Source of the DNA: Paenibacillus mesophilus
GTDB taxonomy: Bacteria; Bacillota; Bacilli; Paenibacillales; NBRC-103111
Assembly (NCBI RefSeq): GCF_005938385.1
Contig: NZ_VCRA01000002.1
Span: forward strand, 434,001-498,000
DNA length: 64,000 nt
Direction of reading: 5' to 3'
Below the pieces are notes generated by a model, which had not been told where the DNA came from, did no database searches, and was given only the letters and a program-made list of their open reading frames with translations. The number at the start of each line of letters is the position of its first letter. The stretch's first letter is position 1. Below, piece by piece: positions 44,808-54,601 of this stretch. Position numbers and translations under genes: made by a program.

Positions 44808-45743
44808 TTGAAAGGTCTTGAACTTTGTAAGGATTTCTTCTTCGAAATAGGGCTGCCCAAAATAAAAGAGAGTATACCTGAGATTTTGCCTTATCTAGCT
44901 GCTGGTTTAGGAGGCGGTTCACAATGTCATGGGAATGACGATGAGATATACCGTGACCACGGATGGGGACCTGGATTTGGGATATGGCTGCAAAAAGATA
45001 TCAAAGAGCGATTTGAAAAAGAACTAAAGGAAGTTTTAGACCAGCTCCCCAAACAGTACAAGGGATATGGTTGGGCTGATAAATCAGAGGCTCAATATGC
45101 TTGCCTGATTTTGGACATTGATAAATTCATGAATGTAAAAGTTGGTGTTTCAGATGCACCTTCAAAAGATGTCCACTGGCTGCATATCGCAGAAGAAAGG
45201 TTATTTGAAATTACTCATTACCCTATTTTTTATGATGCAGCTGTTGAGGTTACTCGCCGATTTAATTCCTTTAAGAATTATTACCCGGAAGATGTTTGGA
45301 AAAAACGGCTATCCCATCACCTCATTGAGGTTTGGCGATGGAATGTTCAATATGTAAAAAGATCTGCAAATCGCAATGATCTTGTTACGGCTGGATTATT
45401 ATGGGGAAGATTTGCGGAGCATGTAATGAAAGTTGGTTTTCTCTTAAATCGAGAATACGCCCCGTATGAAAAATGGTTATACGTTCAGTTTCTTAAGCTT
45501 CCGCGGCTGGGAGAAGAAATTGGAAATAGGATTGCAAGGGGGATAAGAGAACCTACAGAAATCGTTGACTTAACGGATCAAATCGAAGATTTATTGATAA
45601 AGGAATTGAAAACATTAGGGTTTAGAGCGCAAGAAGTTCCAAGAGCGGCGTATCCAAAAGAAACAATTCGGTTATTGAAATTCTCGAAAGGGATCGTAGA
45701 ATCTATAAAGAATACGGAAATCAAAAGTTTCCAGAATTTATAA
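44808..45743 (+). CDS. DUF4037-family (nucleotidyltransferase-like) protein in an AT-rich segment
   Basis: 311 residues if started at TTG 44808, 8 bp after AAAGGAG, which gives the usual family start LKGLELCKDFFFEIGLPKI. The in-frame ATG 44730 adds 26 unlike residues. The GGGSQCHGNDDEIYRDHGWG motif has the GS and D-x-D arrangement of a nucleotidyltransferase-like active site, typical of DUF4037. The function is unknown. Base composition and codon use (many AAA, GAA, TTT, ATT) are clearly AT-richer than the flanks, pointing to horizontal acquisition. Confidence 0.8.
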   Translation: MKGLELCKDFFFEIGLPKIKESIPEILPYLAAGLGGGSQCHGNDDEIYRDHGWGPGFGIWLQKDIKERFEKELKEVLDQLPKQYKGYGWADKSEAQYACLILDIDKFMNVKVGVSDAPSKDVHWLHIAEERLFEITHYPIFYDAAVEVTRRFNSFKNYYPEDVWKKRLSHHLIEVWRWNVQYVKRSANRNDLVTAGLLWGRFAEHVMKVGFLLNREYAPYEKWLYVQFLKLPRLGEEIGNRIARGIREPTEIVDLTDQIEDLLIKELKTLGFRAQEVPRAAYPKETIRLLKFSKGIVESIKNTEIKSFQNL

Positions 45744-45800
45744 TATCAATCATTGCTTCATCCGGTTTTCGGTTAATAAATGAATTGGAAGCTTGTTAGT

Positions 45801-45828
45801 TTACATAGGAACATACGTTTGTTAGAAT
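45801..45828 (+). promoter_or_regulatory. Promoter with LexA-box-like site
   Basis: TTACAT, 16-bp spacer, TAGAAT. Between them GGAACATACGTTTG matches 12 of 14 positions of the Bacillus LexA consensus CGAACRNRYGTTYC. Confidence 0.4.
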
Positions 45829-45893
45829 GATGGGTATATATGGTATTCTGGAAGCCAGCCGGTAATAGAAATCTAATGTCGGAGGTATGATTG

Positions 45894-46271
45894 GTGAGCC
45901 CAATTCATAATCGAGTCGATACAATCTTTGTTCATGTCACAAATTTGGAACATTCCATTCGCTGGTACAGCGAGCTTCTCGGTCTGGAAATAAGGGGTGA
46001 ACATCATCCGGGACCTATCTATACGTTGGATATGGGAGCCGGTCGTCCGGGCATAACTCTGGATAATCATTGCTTGGATGATCATTACGAGCATATCCCG
46101 TCAAGTCAGCCGCTTTTTAACTTAAGCGCCTCGGATATCGATGCAGCGTATCGGCACGCGAAGAAACTGAGCGCTGACGTTTCGGAGATCATAACGTTCC
46201 CGGATTTTTCCGAATTTACTTTTAAAGATCCGGACGGCAACATCATTATGGTATGCAGTTGCTTCAGTTAA
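45894..46271 (+). CDS. VOC-family (glyoxalase-like) protein
   Basis: 125 residues from GTG, 8 bp after GGAGG (a TTG one codon earlier is too close). VHVTNLEHSIRWYSELLGLE at the start and FTFKDPDGNIIMV at the end are the standard glyoxalase/bleomycin-resistance pattern, with metal-ligand candidates His at the start and Glu lost or shifted at the end. It binds or modifies an unknown small molecule. It is followed 31 bp later by a phosphotransferase gene, so the two may act together on an antibiotic or metabolite. Confidence 0.87.
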   Translation: MSPIHNRVDTIFVHVTNLEHSIRWYSELLGLEIRGEHHPGPIYTLDMGAGRPGITLDNHCLDDHYEHIPSSQPLFNLSASDIDAAYRHAKKLSADVSEIITFPDFSEFTFKDPDGNIIMVCSCFS

Positions 46272-46302
46272 TCAGTTCTACTGGAATAGGATGGAGGATT
46301 TC

Positions 46303-47238
46303 ATGAGTCCGATCAGCAAACCGTTATCCGATCGCGCCCTTAAATGGGTTATCGATAAGGTTCACCCCGAAGCTAGTGTGATTTCGGGTCAACAACTGCA
46401 CGGAGGTATTTCTTCTCTCGTCCATGGGGTTACGTTGCGATTGGACGGAGAAGAGAAAGCTTTCGTGTTGCGGCAGTTCGACAATGAGGAGTGGATTAGG
46501 GACCAGCCGGATCTGGCTTTTCGCGAAGCGGAAAGCTTGAGACGGGCATCCCGAACTATCGGCGTGCAGACGCCGGAGATCGTCGCCTTCGACGAAAACG
46601 GAAGCGAGTGCGGCTTGCCGGCCGTACTCATGACACGGCTCAAGGGCGCAGTAGTCCTGGAGCCGCCGGATCGTTCCGAATGGCTGAACGGTATGGCCAA
46701 GGCGCTAGCAAGCATTCACGTGGTGGACGCAACCGATTTTCCATGGACATTCGCTCCTTACTGCGATGCCTCGAAGCTTCATACGTCGTCATGGTCCAAA
46801 TATCCCGACAAGTGGCAGAGAGCGGCCGACATCGTCATGGGACCTCGCCCCTCGTTCACGGAGCGCTTCATCCACCGGGACTATCACCCCGCGAATATAT
46901 TATGGAATGGCGGGGAGGTAAGCGGAGTCGTCGACTGGGTCAACGGCTGCATCGGCCCGGCAGGCATCGACGTTGGCCATTGTCGCGTCAATTTGGCGCA
47001 ATTGTATGGCGTTCATGCTGCCGACGAATTTTTAGTTTGCTACCAAATCCATGCCGGAGCATCCTATACGCATGATCCTTATTGGGACCTCGTCACGTTA
47101 ATCGACTTCGCCTACTGGCCGCCTGAAGTTTATGGCGGGTGGACGGCTTTGGGCATGACCGGCCTGACGAAGGAAATGATGATCGAGCGATTGGATAATT
47201 ACTTGATCAGTTTATTGAACCGAATTACCAATGTTTGA
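46303..47238 (+). CDS. Aminoglycoside phosphotransferase-family kinase
   Basis: 311 residues from the ATG after GGAGG. The catalytic loop FIHRDYHPANILW and the metal-binding GVVDWVNGC are intact, as is the ATP-site Lys region (AFVLRQF). This is the APH/choline kinase fold. Most chromosomal members phosphorylate sugars, choline-like alcohols or homoserine rather than drugs, and nothing here fixes the substrate. It is cotranscribed with the VOC gene by spacing. Confidence 0.9.
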   Translation: MSPISKPLSDRALKWVIDKVHPEASVISGQQLHGGISSLVHGVTLRLDGEEKAFVLRQFDNEEWIRDQPDLAFREAESLRRASRTIGVQTPEIVAFDENGSECGLPAVLMTRLKGAVVLEPPDRSEWLNGMAKALASIHVVDATDFPWTFAPYCDASKLHTSSWSKYPDKWQRAADIVMGPRPSFTERFIHRDYHPANILWNGGEVSGVVDWVNGCIGPAGIDVGHCRVNLAQLYGVHAADEFLVCYQIHAGASYTHDPYWDLVTLIDFAYWPPEVYGGWTALGMTGLTKEMMIERLDNYLISLLNRITNV

Positions 47239-47407
47239 GAGGCGAAAACTATTTTTTATCGATGAATCGGCTGTCGACTCGTTCGGCAGCCTTTCTGAAT
47301 GAACGGACTCAATCACGAATAGCTATTTACAGGACCAAAAAAACGGGATTATAATGCAGCTACAAGCCAGATCGACTAGCCCAAGTTTACTTAAGGGAGA
47401 CGATGCA

Positions 47408-48427
47408 ATGTCTATCCATCACGGTAAGATTCGAGGCTCTGTTATCGGTTACGGAGGCGCCTTCAATATGGGGAGGATGCATGCCAATGAAATGAAGCGA
47501 GTCGGCTTCGATTTCGTTGCTGCTTGCGATATGGACCCGTTGCGAATGGAGCAAGCCCAGCAAGATTTTCCAGGTATCCAAACGTTTATAAATGTGGAGG
47601 AAATGCTTGCGCAGCCGGATATCGATCTGGTTGTAGTCATTACCCCGCACAATACCCACGCCCGGCTGGCCGAACAAATTCTTCGCAGCGGCAAACATTG
47701 CATTTTGGAGAAACCGATGTGCATCCATGCCGAAGATGCCCATCGGCTCGTTCAACTCGCCAAGGCAAACGGCCTTATGCTGACCGTTTTTCATAATCGC
47801 CGCTTCGACAGCTGGTATTTGACCGTGAAAGACTTGATCCGGCAAGGGGAGCTCGGCGATATTTACAACATCGAAATTTTATCGGGCAACTTCTCGGCTC
47901 CGCGAGGCTGGTGGCGAGACAGCAAGGAAATATCCGGAGGCGCATTATACGATTGGGGCGCACACTTTATCGATCATGTGCTGGGTCTCATTCCCGGAAA
48001 AGTCGGCTCGGTACGCGGCTACGTCCAGAACCGGGTGTGGCATGAGAAAACGAACGAGGATCAGATCAACAGCATCATCCAGTTTGAGAACGGAGCCGTA
48101 GCTCATATTCAAATCAGTTCCATCGACCGCGCGGGCAGACAAATATACCGGATTAAAGGAACCAAGGGCGACGTCGAGATAACCGATCTGAAGAAAAAAG
48201 CATTGAATCTGTATCGGGACATCGATGGTCAAAATACGCTGACGGAAGTGGACTTTTTGTCGGCACAGCATCATCGCTATTACGAAAACATTGCGGATCA
48301 TCTGTTGAATGGCGTTGAATTAGTTGTAAAGCCCGAGGAGGCTAGGCGCGTTATCGCGATCATCGAGACTACGGGGATATCGGCCGAGGCGGGCAAGGAA
48401 CTGCGTCCGGCTTTCGAAGGGGAATAG
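47408..48427 (+). CDS. Gfo/Idh/MocA-family NAD(P)-dependent oxidoreductase
   Basis: 339 residues from the ATG behind AGGGAGACG. The N-terminal Rossmann fold starts with SVIGYGGAFNMGRMHANEM and carries the typical ITPHNTHARLAEQILRSG and EKPM (catalytic Lys) motifs. The C-terminal domain has GGALYDWGAHFIDH, with the His and Asp of the active site. The family oxidises or reduces sugars and inositols. It has no catabolic neighbours. A terminator follows. Confidence 0.9.
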   Translation: MSIHHGKIRGSVIGYGGAFNMGRMHANEMKRVGFDFVAACDMDPLRMEQAQQDFPGIQTFINVEEMLAQPDIDLVVVITPHNTHARLAEQILRSGKHCILEKPMCIHAEDAHRLVQLAKANGLMLTVFHNRRFDSWYLTVKDLIRQGELGDIYNIEILSGNFSAPRGWWRDSKEISGGALYDWGAHFIDHVLGLIPGKVGSVRGYVQNRVWHEKTNEDQINSIIQFENGAVAHIQISSIDRAGRQIYRIKGTKGDVEITDLKKKALNLYRDIDGQNTLTEVDFLSAQHHRYYENIADHLLNGVELVVKPEEARRVIAIIETTGISAEAGKELRPAFEGE

Positions 48428-48488
48428 CCCGGTGATTTCGGATAACCGACACCTGAGCAGCAACAAGCGTTATGGCGTTCATTCGAGC

Positions 48489-48521
48489 AAAATCCCTCCG
48501 CTATGGTGCGGACGGGATTTT
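48489..48521. terminator. Bidirectional terminator
   Basis: AAAATCCCTCCGC pairs with GCGGACGGGATTTT (one bulge) between the convergent oxidoreductase and YheC/D genes. Confidence 0.75.
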
Positions 48522-48557
48522 GTATCGAATTAGAACGTTTCATTGAGAAAACTTCGA

Positions 48558-49289
48558 TCATTTCTTATGGAACCCGACGATTCGCCTGTACATCGACTTA
48601 TCCTTCAGCTTCAGAAACAGCGATTTGGCCGGTTTGAAATTCGCTTCGATAATCCAAACTTTTCCTTTCCGATCGATTCCTGCATCAAGTCCGAGCGTAC
48701 GGATTCGATAATAGCTGCGAAGCTGCTTTGCCGCTTTCCGGGCAATCCGGTTCATCCGCCTATGAATACGGCCGACGGAAGAGCCGCGAATATCGGACTT
48801 TCGAATCGCGGTCGATAACGGAACGACTTTGCCTTTGCTGCGAGCGATATTTGTAATGATGAACCCGGCTCCGGCGAGCTTTGCCAATTTCCCCGTCACC
48901 TTCCAACCGGTGCGTTTCCCCCTTTGCACCATGACCCGTGCATCGAACGGTCTTCCGTTTACTCGCGCCAAAGCGATTTTTTGCTGAACGATGTAGGAGG
49001 CTCCATTAGCATTGCGCCTAATATTCGCGTATGCGGGAGATAATCCGCGGATTGTTTTTATTTTTGTCCCATAATGGACTTTGAAGGTGCGTCGGCCTTT
49101 GGAAGAGATGGAAATGACCCCGACTCCGCCGGAACCCCTGGAGGGCTTCGCGATCACATCTCCGTATGCTGCTAGAAGAGAGCGGAAATTGCGTTTCGTC
49201 ATGGAAAGCGTCTTCGGTAGCGCCGATTTCAGTTTGGGGGATTTCGCCATTAATTTGTATTTCGTTAATTTATCTAGGCTGAAGGTCAT
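48558..49289 (-). CDS. YheC/YheD-family ATP-grasp protein
   Basis: 243 residues, very basic. The ATP-grasp pattern is visible: VIAKPSRGSGGVGVISI, then YIVQQKIALARVNGRPFDARVMVQ and the metal-site IIEANFKPAKS. The YheC/YheD group is associated with endospore coats in Bacillus and Paenibacillus; the reaction is unknown. It overlaps the end of panD by 20 bp on the same strand, so the two are cotranscribed. The start has only a weak ribosome binding site, consistent with coupling to panD translation. Confidence 0.87.
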   Translation of the reverse strand: MTFSLDKLTKYKLMAKSPKLKSALPKTLSMTKRNFRSLLAAYGDVIAKPSRGSGGVGVISISSKGRRTFKVHYGTKIKTIRGLSPAYANIRRNANGASYIVQQKIALARVNGRPFDARVMVQRGKRTGWKVTGKLAKLAGAGFIITNIARSKGKVVPLSTAIRKSDIRGSSVGRIHRRMNRIARKAAKQLRSYYRIRTLGLDAGIDRKGKVWIIEANFKPAKSLFLKLKDKSMYRRIVGFHKK

Positions 49290-49683
49290 TCCATCTCACA
49301 TCCCCGTTTGCCTCGAATAGAGGATGATCCTCGTACCGGGTTATTCGATTCTCCGCATCGACGAAGACGACTCTGGGGACAAGATCCTGCAGCTCTTCAA
49401 CATCGAATAATCCGAGACTCAGTATAATGACCAGATCTCCGGGCTGAAATAAATGGGCGGGAGGACCGTTCAAGCATATTTTCCCCGAGCCCTCCCTTCC
49501 CGGGATCGCATAGGTTTTCCAGCGAGTCGCATTGCGGAGACTGGTCACTTGAACCATTTCGTAAGGATGGATGTTCGCCTTCTTCATCAGGAGGGAATCG
49601 ATCGTAATGCTTCCTACATAGTCCAGGCTAGCCTCGGTTACGGTCGCACGATGAATCTTTCCTTTGCACATCAGTCTCATCAT
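49270..49683 (-). CDS. panD: Aspartate 1-decarboxylase proenzyme
   Basis: 137 residues from MMRLMCKGKIHRATVT; the longer frame to 49758 is not supported. The self-cleavage site Gly24-Ser25 (YVGSITID) that generates the pyruvoyl group is intact, as are the Tyr and Lys-rich surroundings. It makes beta-alanine for pantothenate and CoA. The usual panB and panC partners are absent. Instead the gene overlaps that of a YheC/D-type spore-associated ATP-grasp protein, an unusual pairing. Confidence 0.95.
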   Translation of the reverse strand: MMRLMCKGKIHRATVTEASLDYVGSITIDSLLMKKANIHPYEMVQVTSLRNATRWKTYAIPGREGSGKICLNGPPAHLFQPGDLVIILSLGLFDVEELQDLVPRVVFVDAENRITRYEDHPLFEANGDVRWNDLQPR

Positions 49684-49937
49684 ACTTGATTGATCCTTTC
49701 CTCTCTTCTCCGCATGAAAGCTTAACGGTTCTCTAAACCACTCTATGTACAGGAGCACAGGAACGTATGGGCGGTTGACGGCATGCCGCGATAATAGGCG
49801 GCTGGCTGTGCGAACGGTCGGGTGAATGGGGAGTTGAAAGGAGTTATGAGTATAGATAACGAATACTTATGGAGGCAACAACGTGTTTTTCATACGCTTC
49901 AGATCCGCTTGATCTGAAATGGACGGGAGGGGCGATC

Positions 49938-50885
49938 TTGAAGTTATCCGAAGAACAACGGGACCGGCTATTAAGTCAATTAAATGAAGACCAGGTTCAT
50001 TTCTTGAAAGAGGAATTGAAGCGGGGCAAACGGACCGTCTTCGCTAATGTGATCGCAAAGCAAAAAGGACTGCAAATTCCGGAAATTGCAACATTCGAAG
50101 ATGTGGAGCGTATGGTCGATTCCTGGATACTGGTCGGGTACGTGGATGCCGGTTATGTTTCTCCCGATCTGAAATGCGAGTGCGGCAGAAGCTTGCGCTT
50201 CCAATATCATGTGATCAATAAGCAGACCGGCGAAGAATACAAGTTCGGAATTGATCATTTGGAGTTGCATACCGGGATCGATGCGAAAACAGTTGCTGAA
50301 ATCCGCAGCGGATTCTCAAAAATTGATCTGGAGCTTGACGAACTATTGGTGAAGCTTGATGCAGGCTGGTCTATCCAGGTGGAATCGCTCCCACCCTTCG
50401 AGCATCTTGCTTTGCCTCACGACATTCAACGACATTTCGAGCTTCAATTACCGCTGCTGGACCGGCAAGTCTCGCGTATTAGGCGGCTGCTTGCCGAATA
50501 TGCAAGAGAACGGCGGCAAGCGCTTATCGATTCCCAAGCAAAACCGGTAGACTCTTCGCCGATCAAACCGGTGATTGAGCAGGATTTGTTTACCCTGCTG
50601 GAACCCGATCCCGATCCCGTTCCCGTTTCCGGCGGGGACGAGCTGACGGATGAAAAAAAACAAGCGATCCTCTCCTATCTGGACGAAGGGGTGCAGAGCG
50701 CGAGAATTATTGCAGAATTATTGATCAAGCACGGAAAAACGAGAGACAGCCGGTTTATAACCGGCAGCCCCAAAATTTTCGTAGATGTGTGCTGGTTTAT
50801 CGAATCGTTCATTCCGACTAAACAATGCAAGCTTATTTCCGTAGAACATCTTGACCGCCTTTACCAATGGAATAGCAATCGATAA
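49938..50885 (+). CDS. DUF3895-like hypothetical protein
   Basis: 315 residues from TTG, 5 bp after GGGAGGGG (an in-frame ATG at 49869 has no ribosome binding site). A middle segment holds CECGRSLRFQYHV, a half zinc-finger-like CxC. The C-terminal 80 residues (ILSYLDEGVQSARIIAELLIKHGKTRDSRF...) resemble the DUF3895 helical domain of Bacillus and Paenibacillus proteins. A Pro- and Asp-rich linker (about 225-250) separates the two. Function unknown. Divergent from panD. Confidence 0.75.
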   Translation: MKLSEEQRDRLLSQLNEDQVHFLKEELKRGKRTVFANVIAKQKGLQIPEIATFEDVERMVDSWILVGYVDAGYVSPDLKCECGRSLRFQYHVINKQTGEEYKFGIDHLELHTGIDAKTVAEIRSGFSKIDLELDELLVKLDAGWSIQVESLPPFEHLALPHDIQRHFELQLPLLDRQVSRIRRLLAEYARERRQALIDSQAKPVDSSPIKPVIEQDLFTLLEPDPDPVPVSGGDELTDEKKQAILSYLDEGVQSARIIAELLIKHGKTRDSRFITGSPKIFVDVCWFIESFIPTKQCKLISVEHLDRLYQWNSNR

Positions 50886-50951
50886 GAAATCAAGCACCCG
50901 TTATGTGATACAATATAAGGAACCTTGCGTGATGAAAGGAGATATCTCGGG

Positions 50952-51413
50952 ATGACAACCTTGAATCAAATACCGGTTGTAAAAACGGAAATGTTAATCA
51001 GAAAACCGGTCGATATCGTGTTTGAAGCCTTTATCGATCCTGCGATCACTACAAAATTTTGGTTCACAAGAAGCAGCGGGAGGCTGGAAGCCGGGAAACG
51101 CGTCCAGTGGGATTGGGAAATGTACGGCGCTTCCGCAGACGTCGATGTTCTGGAAATCGAGGAAAACAAGCGGATCGTCATCGATTTCGGAACTACGGTC
51201 GAGTGGACGTTTGCACCCCGGGGAGAGAACGAAACGTTCGTTTCGATAACGACCTCGGGATTTACGGGAGATGGCGACGACATCGTGAAGCAGGCAATGG
51301 ACTCGACGGAAGGGTTTACGATCGTTCTGTGCGGGCTGAAGGCGCTGCTTGAGCACGACATCGTCTTGAATCTCGTGTCGGACAAGGCTCCCGATGCGCA
51401 CGTGACAAGGTAA
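50952..51413 (+). CDS. SRPBCC/AHSA1-domain protein
   Basis: 153 residues from the ATG after AAAGGAG. IRKPVDIVFEAFIDPAITTKFWF at the start and the WTFAPRGENETFVSIT strand mark the START/Bet v1-like fold. Role unknown. Unlike the pair at 35 kb there is no ArsR gene beside it. A strong terminator follows 20 bp after the stop. Confidence 0.87.
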   Translation: MTTLNQIPVVKTEMLIRKPVDIVFEAFIDPAITTKFWFTRSSGRLEAGKRVQWDWEMYGASADVDVLEIEENKRIVIDFGTTVEWTFAPRGENETFVSITTSGFTGDGDDIVKQAMDSTEGFTIVLCGLKALLEHDIVLNLVSDKAPDAHVTR

Positions 51414-51432
51414 GAATGGTTCCGCTATCCCG

Positions 51433-51458
51433 GCCACGTCTTTCGGACGTGGCTTTTT
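51433..51458 (+). terminator. Terminator after the SRPBCC gene
   Basis: Perfect 8-bp stem GCCACGTC / GACGTGGC, 5-nt loop, five T. Confidence 0.87.
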
Positions 51459-51500
51459 GCAAGATGAATGAAATTACCAACTGAAGGCGGTGCTGGTTGA

Positions 51501-54500
51501 ATGATGACGTCTAGTCGGCGAATCAGGATTGCGGTATTGGCCGGCTTGATTATGGTTGTAGCGGCATTGTGCCTGCCTTCGTTGCAATTATTTCCTGCAA
51601 AGCATGCTCCCCGGGCCGTCGACGGAGTATTGGAGCTGCGGCATTGGAGCTTGAAAGAGGAAGGGCCTGTCCAACTTAACGGACGCTGGTCAATCCATTG
51701 GAATCAGCTGCTGACGGAAGCCGATGAAGGTCTTAAAAAGATGACGCAGCCGGCCTTCGCGGAAGTGCCTGGAGTATGGACACGGTATGGACTGCCGGGA
51801 CGCGGCTATGCAACGTATCGTCTTACCGTACATACGCAAGGGGATACCGGTAAGCTGGGTCTGCAAATACCTGCGATAGCACCGGCCTACCGGATTCTGG
51901 TCGATGGACGCATCATTGCGGAGGCCGGAGTCGTCGCCGCCGATCGGACAAGTGTACATGCCGCCTATTTCCCACAGACCGTATACTTCGATCCTCCCGG
52001 AGACAAGTTCGACCTCTTCATCCAAATTTCCAATGAACTGTATCCTAAAGGAGGAATATGGTTTAGCTTGACACTTGGAGCCGAGCGCTCGATGATCGCC
52101 TTGAAGGAACGTACGGGTATCGTGGAGATGGCGGTATTCGGCGGCAGCGCGCTGCTAGGCTTGTATCAGATCGCCTTGTTCGTGCTGCGTCGATCGGAAC
52201 GCTCTTCATTGTATTTCGGCATATGCTGTCTCCTGGGCGCTATCCGAATGTGGGCGGTAGGGGGGATCTATATTGTCCAATTCTACCCGCTTACCGATAT
52301 TCGGTTGATAATCATGCTGGAGTATTTGACTTATTACGGCGGTGTTACCGCGGCGCTGCTGTTCGTCAGGGAGCTGTATCCGAAGGAATTCCATCCGGTC
52401 GTCATAAAGATACTGACCTGTATTGGCTTCGCCTTTATCGGAAGCGTACTGCTCCTTCCCACGGAATGGTATACGCGCTTCATTGATTTGTATAAATATA
52501 TTTCCTTAGTCAGTTTGGCCTACATTCTGTTTGGCTTTACTATGGCGTTATGGCGAAGGCGAAGCGGCGCGCTGCTCCAGCTGGCAGGGTGGATCATCTT
52601 CGCGGCAGCAGCACTTCATGACATTTTATACAGCGTTGGCCGCATATTGTGGATCGATCTCCAGCTCGTCCCGTACGGCTTCATCCTGCTGGTTTTTATA
52701 GAGGCGATGGAGCTTGCAAGAAGGTTTACGAACGCCTATCGTACAATCGGCCGAATGTCGGACGAGTTGATCGCCTCGAACCGGATGAAGGACGAATTTT
52801 TGGCCAATACCTCGCATGAGCTGAAGACGCCCCTGCACGGTATTATGAATCTTTCTCTGGCTCTGGCTGAGGAGAAGTCCGGTCCGATAAACGGGAACCA
52901 GCGGGAGCAGTTGGAGGTTGTCGTCTCCGTGGCGCGCCGCATGTCGAATCTCATTAACGGCATTCTCGATTTGTCCCGATTGAAAAACAGCGGCATTCAG
53001 CTGCAGCGCGGACCGGTCGATGTTCGAGCCGTCGTATCGGCTCAGCAGGAGGTGTTCCGCCATTATATCGGGGATAAGCCGGTTACTCTCCACCTCGATT
53101 GGCCGGATACGCTGCCGTATGCCTATGCCGACGAGAGCCGTTTGCTGCAGATTGCGTATAACCTCATCGGAAACGCGATAAAGTTTACGCCTGAAGGCAA
53201 GGTCACGGTATCTGCATGGTCGGCAGGCGGTATGCTTCATGTGGCAGTCGCCGATACAGGTATCGGCATCGAATCGGAGAAGCTGGAGACGATCTTTCAA
53301 TCGTTCGAACAAGTGGGAACGTCCGTTGCGCGAGAATATGGCGGAACCGGACTTGGACTCGGCATCGCGAGGAGGCTTGTCGAGCTCCATGGGGGACGGA
53401 TATCGGTGAAATCGGAAATCGGGAGCGGCTCCGTCTTTACTTTTACGCTTCCTGTCTGCGAAGACAGCCAATTGCAAGTAATTCGGCCGCGGACCACGGC
53501 GGATCACCGTGAAGCGGCAGCGACGACGATCGGCTGGATGGAGAAGCCGGCTTCGGCGGCAATTAGCCCGGATAACGGTACGAAGCGGGAACACGCAGTT
53601 TTGGCGGTCGACGACGATCCGGTCAATTTGCGGGTCATACAATCGGTGCTGGCGGACGAGCCTTACGAAATTGTTACCGCTTCGAACGGGAAGGAAGCGA
53701 TGGATATCCTGGACCGTTTAGGCAGCCGGATCGGGCTTGTCATTCTGGACGTGATGATGCCGGGGCAGACGGGGTATGAGACTTGCCTACAAATACGTCA
53801 GAAGTATGCGCTCTTCGAGCTGCCTATTCTGCTGACAACGGTTCGCAGCGAACAGGCGGATGTGATGTACGGCTTCGAAGTCGGGGCGAACGATTATTTG
53901 ACCAAGCCGTTCGAAGCTTATGAACTGCGGGCGCGGTCACGGACATTGCTCGCGATGAGACGCTCCGCCGAGGAAGCGGTCCGGTCGGAGCTGGCGTTTC
54001 TGCAGGCGCAGATCAAGCCGCATTTTTTGTACAACGCACTGAATACGATTATTTCCTTATCACTGGAGGAGCCGCAGACCGCCCATGATTTGCTGCTGAA
54101 CCTTAGCCGTTATTTGCGCGGCAGCTTCGACTTCAAGAACAAGGAAAGGCTGGTGCCTCTGCGCAAAGAGCTGGAGCTGGCCCGTGCATACCTGCAAATC
54201 GAGCGTGCCCGATTCGGCGAACGGCTCCGTATCCGCTTTGATGTGGACGAAACCGCCGAATGTATGCTGCCTCCGCTGACCGTGCAGCCGCTCGTCGAGA
54301 ATGCGGTGCGGCACGGTATATCCATACAAGAGGATGGGGGTACCGTGACGGTTTCCGTACGTACCGATTCCGGTCATACCATTTTTTCTGTCGAAGACGA
54401 TGGGCCCGGTATGCCTGTATGGGCTCGATCGATACTCTCGAACGACTATGAGGGCAAGGGAGGAGTAGGACTGCGAAACATTCATCAGCGAATGCTAAGG

Positions 54501-54599
54501 CTGTTCGGTGAAGGTATAGAGATTGGGGAAGGCAGCTCCGGCGGCACCAAAGTGATCTTTCGCATACCGCATGCCGCATGGAGCGGTAAGGAGGTTTAG
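51501..54599 (+). CDS. 7TM-DISM hybrid protein with two different histidine kinase modules
   Basis: 1032 residues. A signal anchor (about 8-30) is followed by a 7TMR-DISMED2 carbohydrate-binding-like domain (about 45-185), seven membrane helices (about 205-400) and a HisKA/HATPase kinase with His439 (NTSHELKTP), N-box [10 protein letters not shown] and GTGLGLGI. A receiver (about 690-810, Asp750 in [10 protein letters not shown]) comes next. The chain then ends in a LytS/YesM-type His_kinase module with His841 ([14 protein letters not shown]) and its own ATPase domain ([16 protein letters not shown]). Two unrelated kinase types plus a receiver in one chain is a rare layout. The response-regulator gene follows 2 bp later. 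Confidence 0.93.
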   Translation: MMTSSRRIRIAVLAGLIMVVAALCLPSLQLFPAKHAPRAVDGVLELRHWSLKEEGPVQLNGRWSIHWNQLLTEADEGLKKMTQPAFAEVPGVWTRYGLPGRGYATYRLTVHTQGDTGKLGLQIPAIAPAYRILVDGRIIAEAGVVAADRTSVHAAYFPQTVYFDPPGDKFDLFIQISNELYPKGGIWFSLTLGAERSMIALKERTGIVEMAVFGGSALLGLYQIALFVLRRSERSSLYFGICCLLGAIRMWAVGGIYIVQFYPLTDIRLIIMLEYLTYYGGVTAALLFVRELYPKEFHPVVIKILTCIGFAFIGSVLLLPTEWYTRFIDLYKYISLVSLAYILFGFTMALWRRRSGALLQLAGWIIFAAAALHDILYSVGRILWIDLQLVPYGFILLVFIEAMELARRFTNAYRTIGRMSDELIASNRMKDEFLANTSHELKTPLHGIMNLSLALAEEKSGPINGNQREQLEVVVSVARRMSNLINGILDLSRLKNSGIQLQRGPVDVRAVVSAQQEVFRHYIGDKPVTLHLDWPDTLPYAYADESRLLQIAYNLIGNAIKFTPEGKVTVSAWSAGGMLHVAVADTGIGIESEKLETIFQSFEQVGTSVAREYGGTGLGLGIARRLVELHGGRISVKSEIGSGSVFTFTLPVCEDSQLQVIRPRTTADHREAAATTIGWMEKPASAAISPDNGTKREHAVLAVDDDPVNLRVIQSVLADEPYEIVTASNGKEAMDILDRLGSRIGLVILDVMMPGQTGYETCLQIRQKYALFELPILLTTVRSEQADVMYGFEVGANDYLTKPFEAYELRARSRTLLAMRRSAEEAVRSELAFLQAQIKPHFLYNALNTIISLSLEEPQTAHDLLLNLSRYLRGSFDFKNKERLVPLRKELELARAYLQIERARFGERLRIRFDVDETAECMLPPLTVQPLVENAVRHGISIQEDGGTVTVSVRTDSGHTIFSVEDDGPGMPVWARSILSNDYEGKGGVGLRNIHQRMLRLFGEGIEIGEGSSGGTKVIFRIPHAAWSGKEV

Positions 54600-54601
54600 G
54601 C

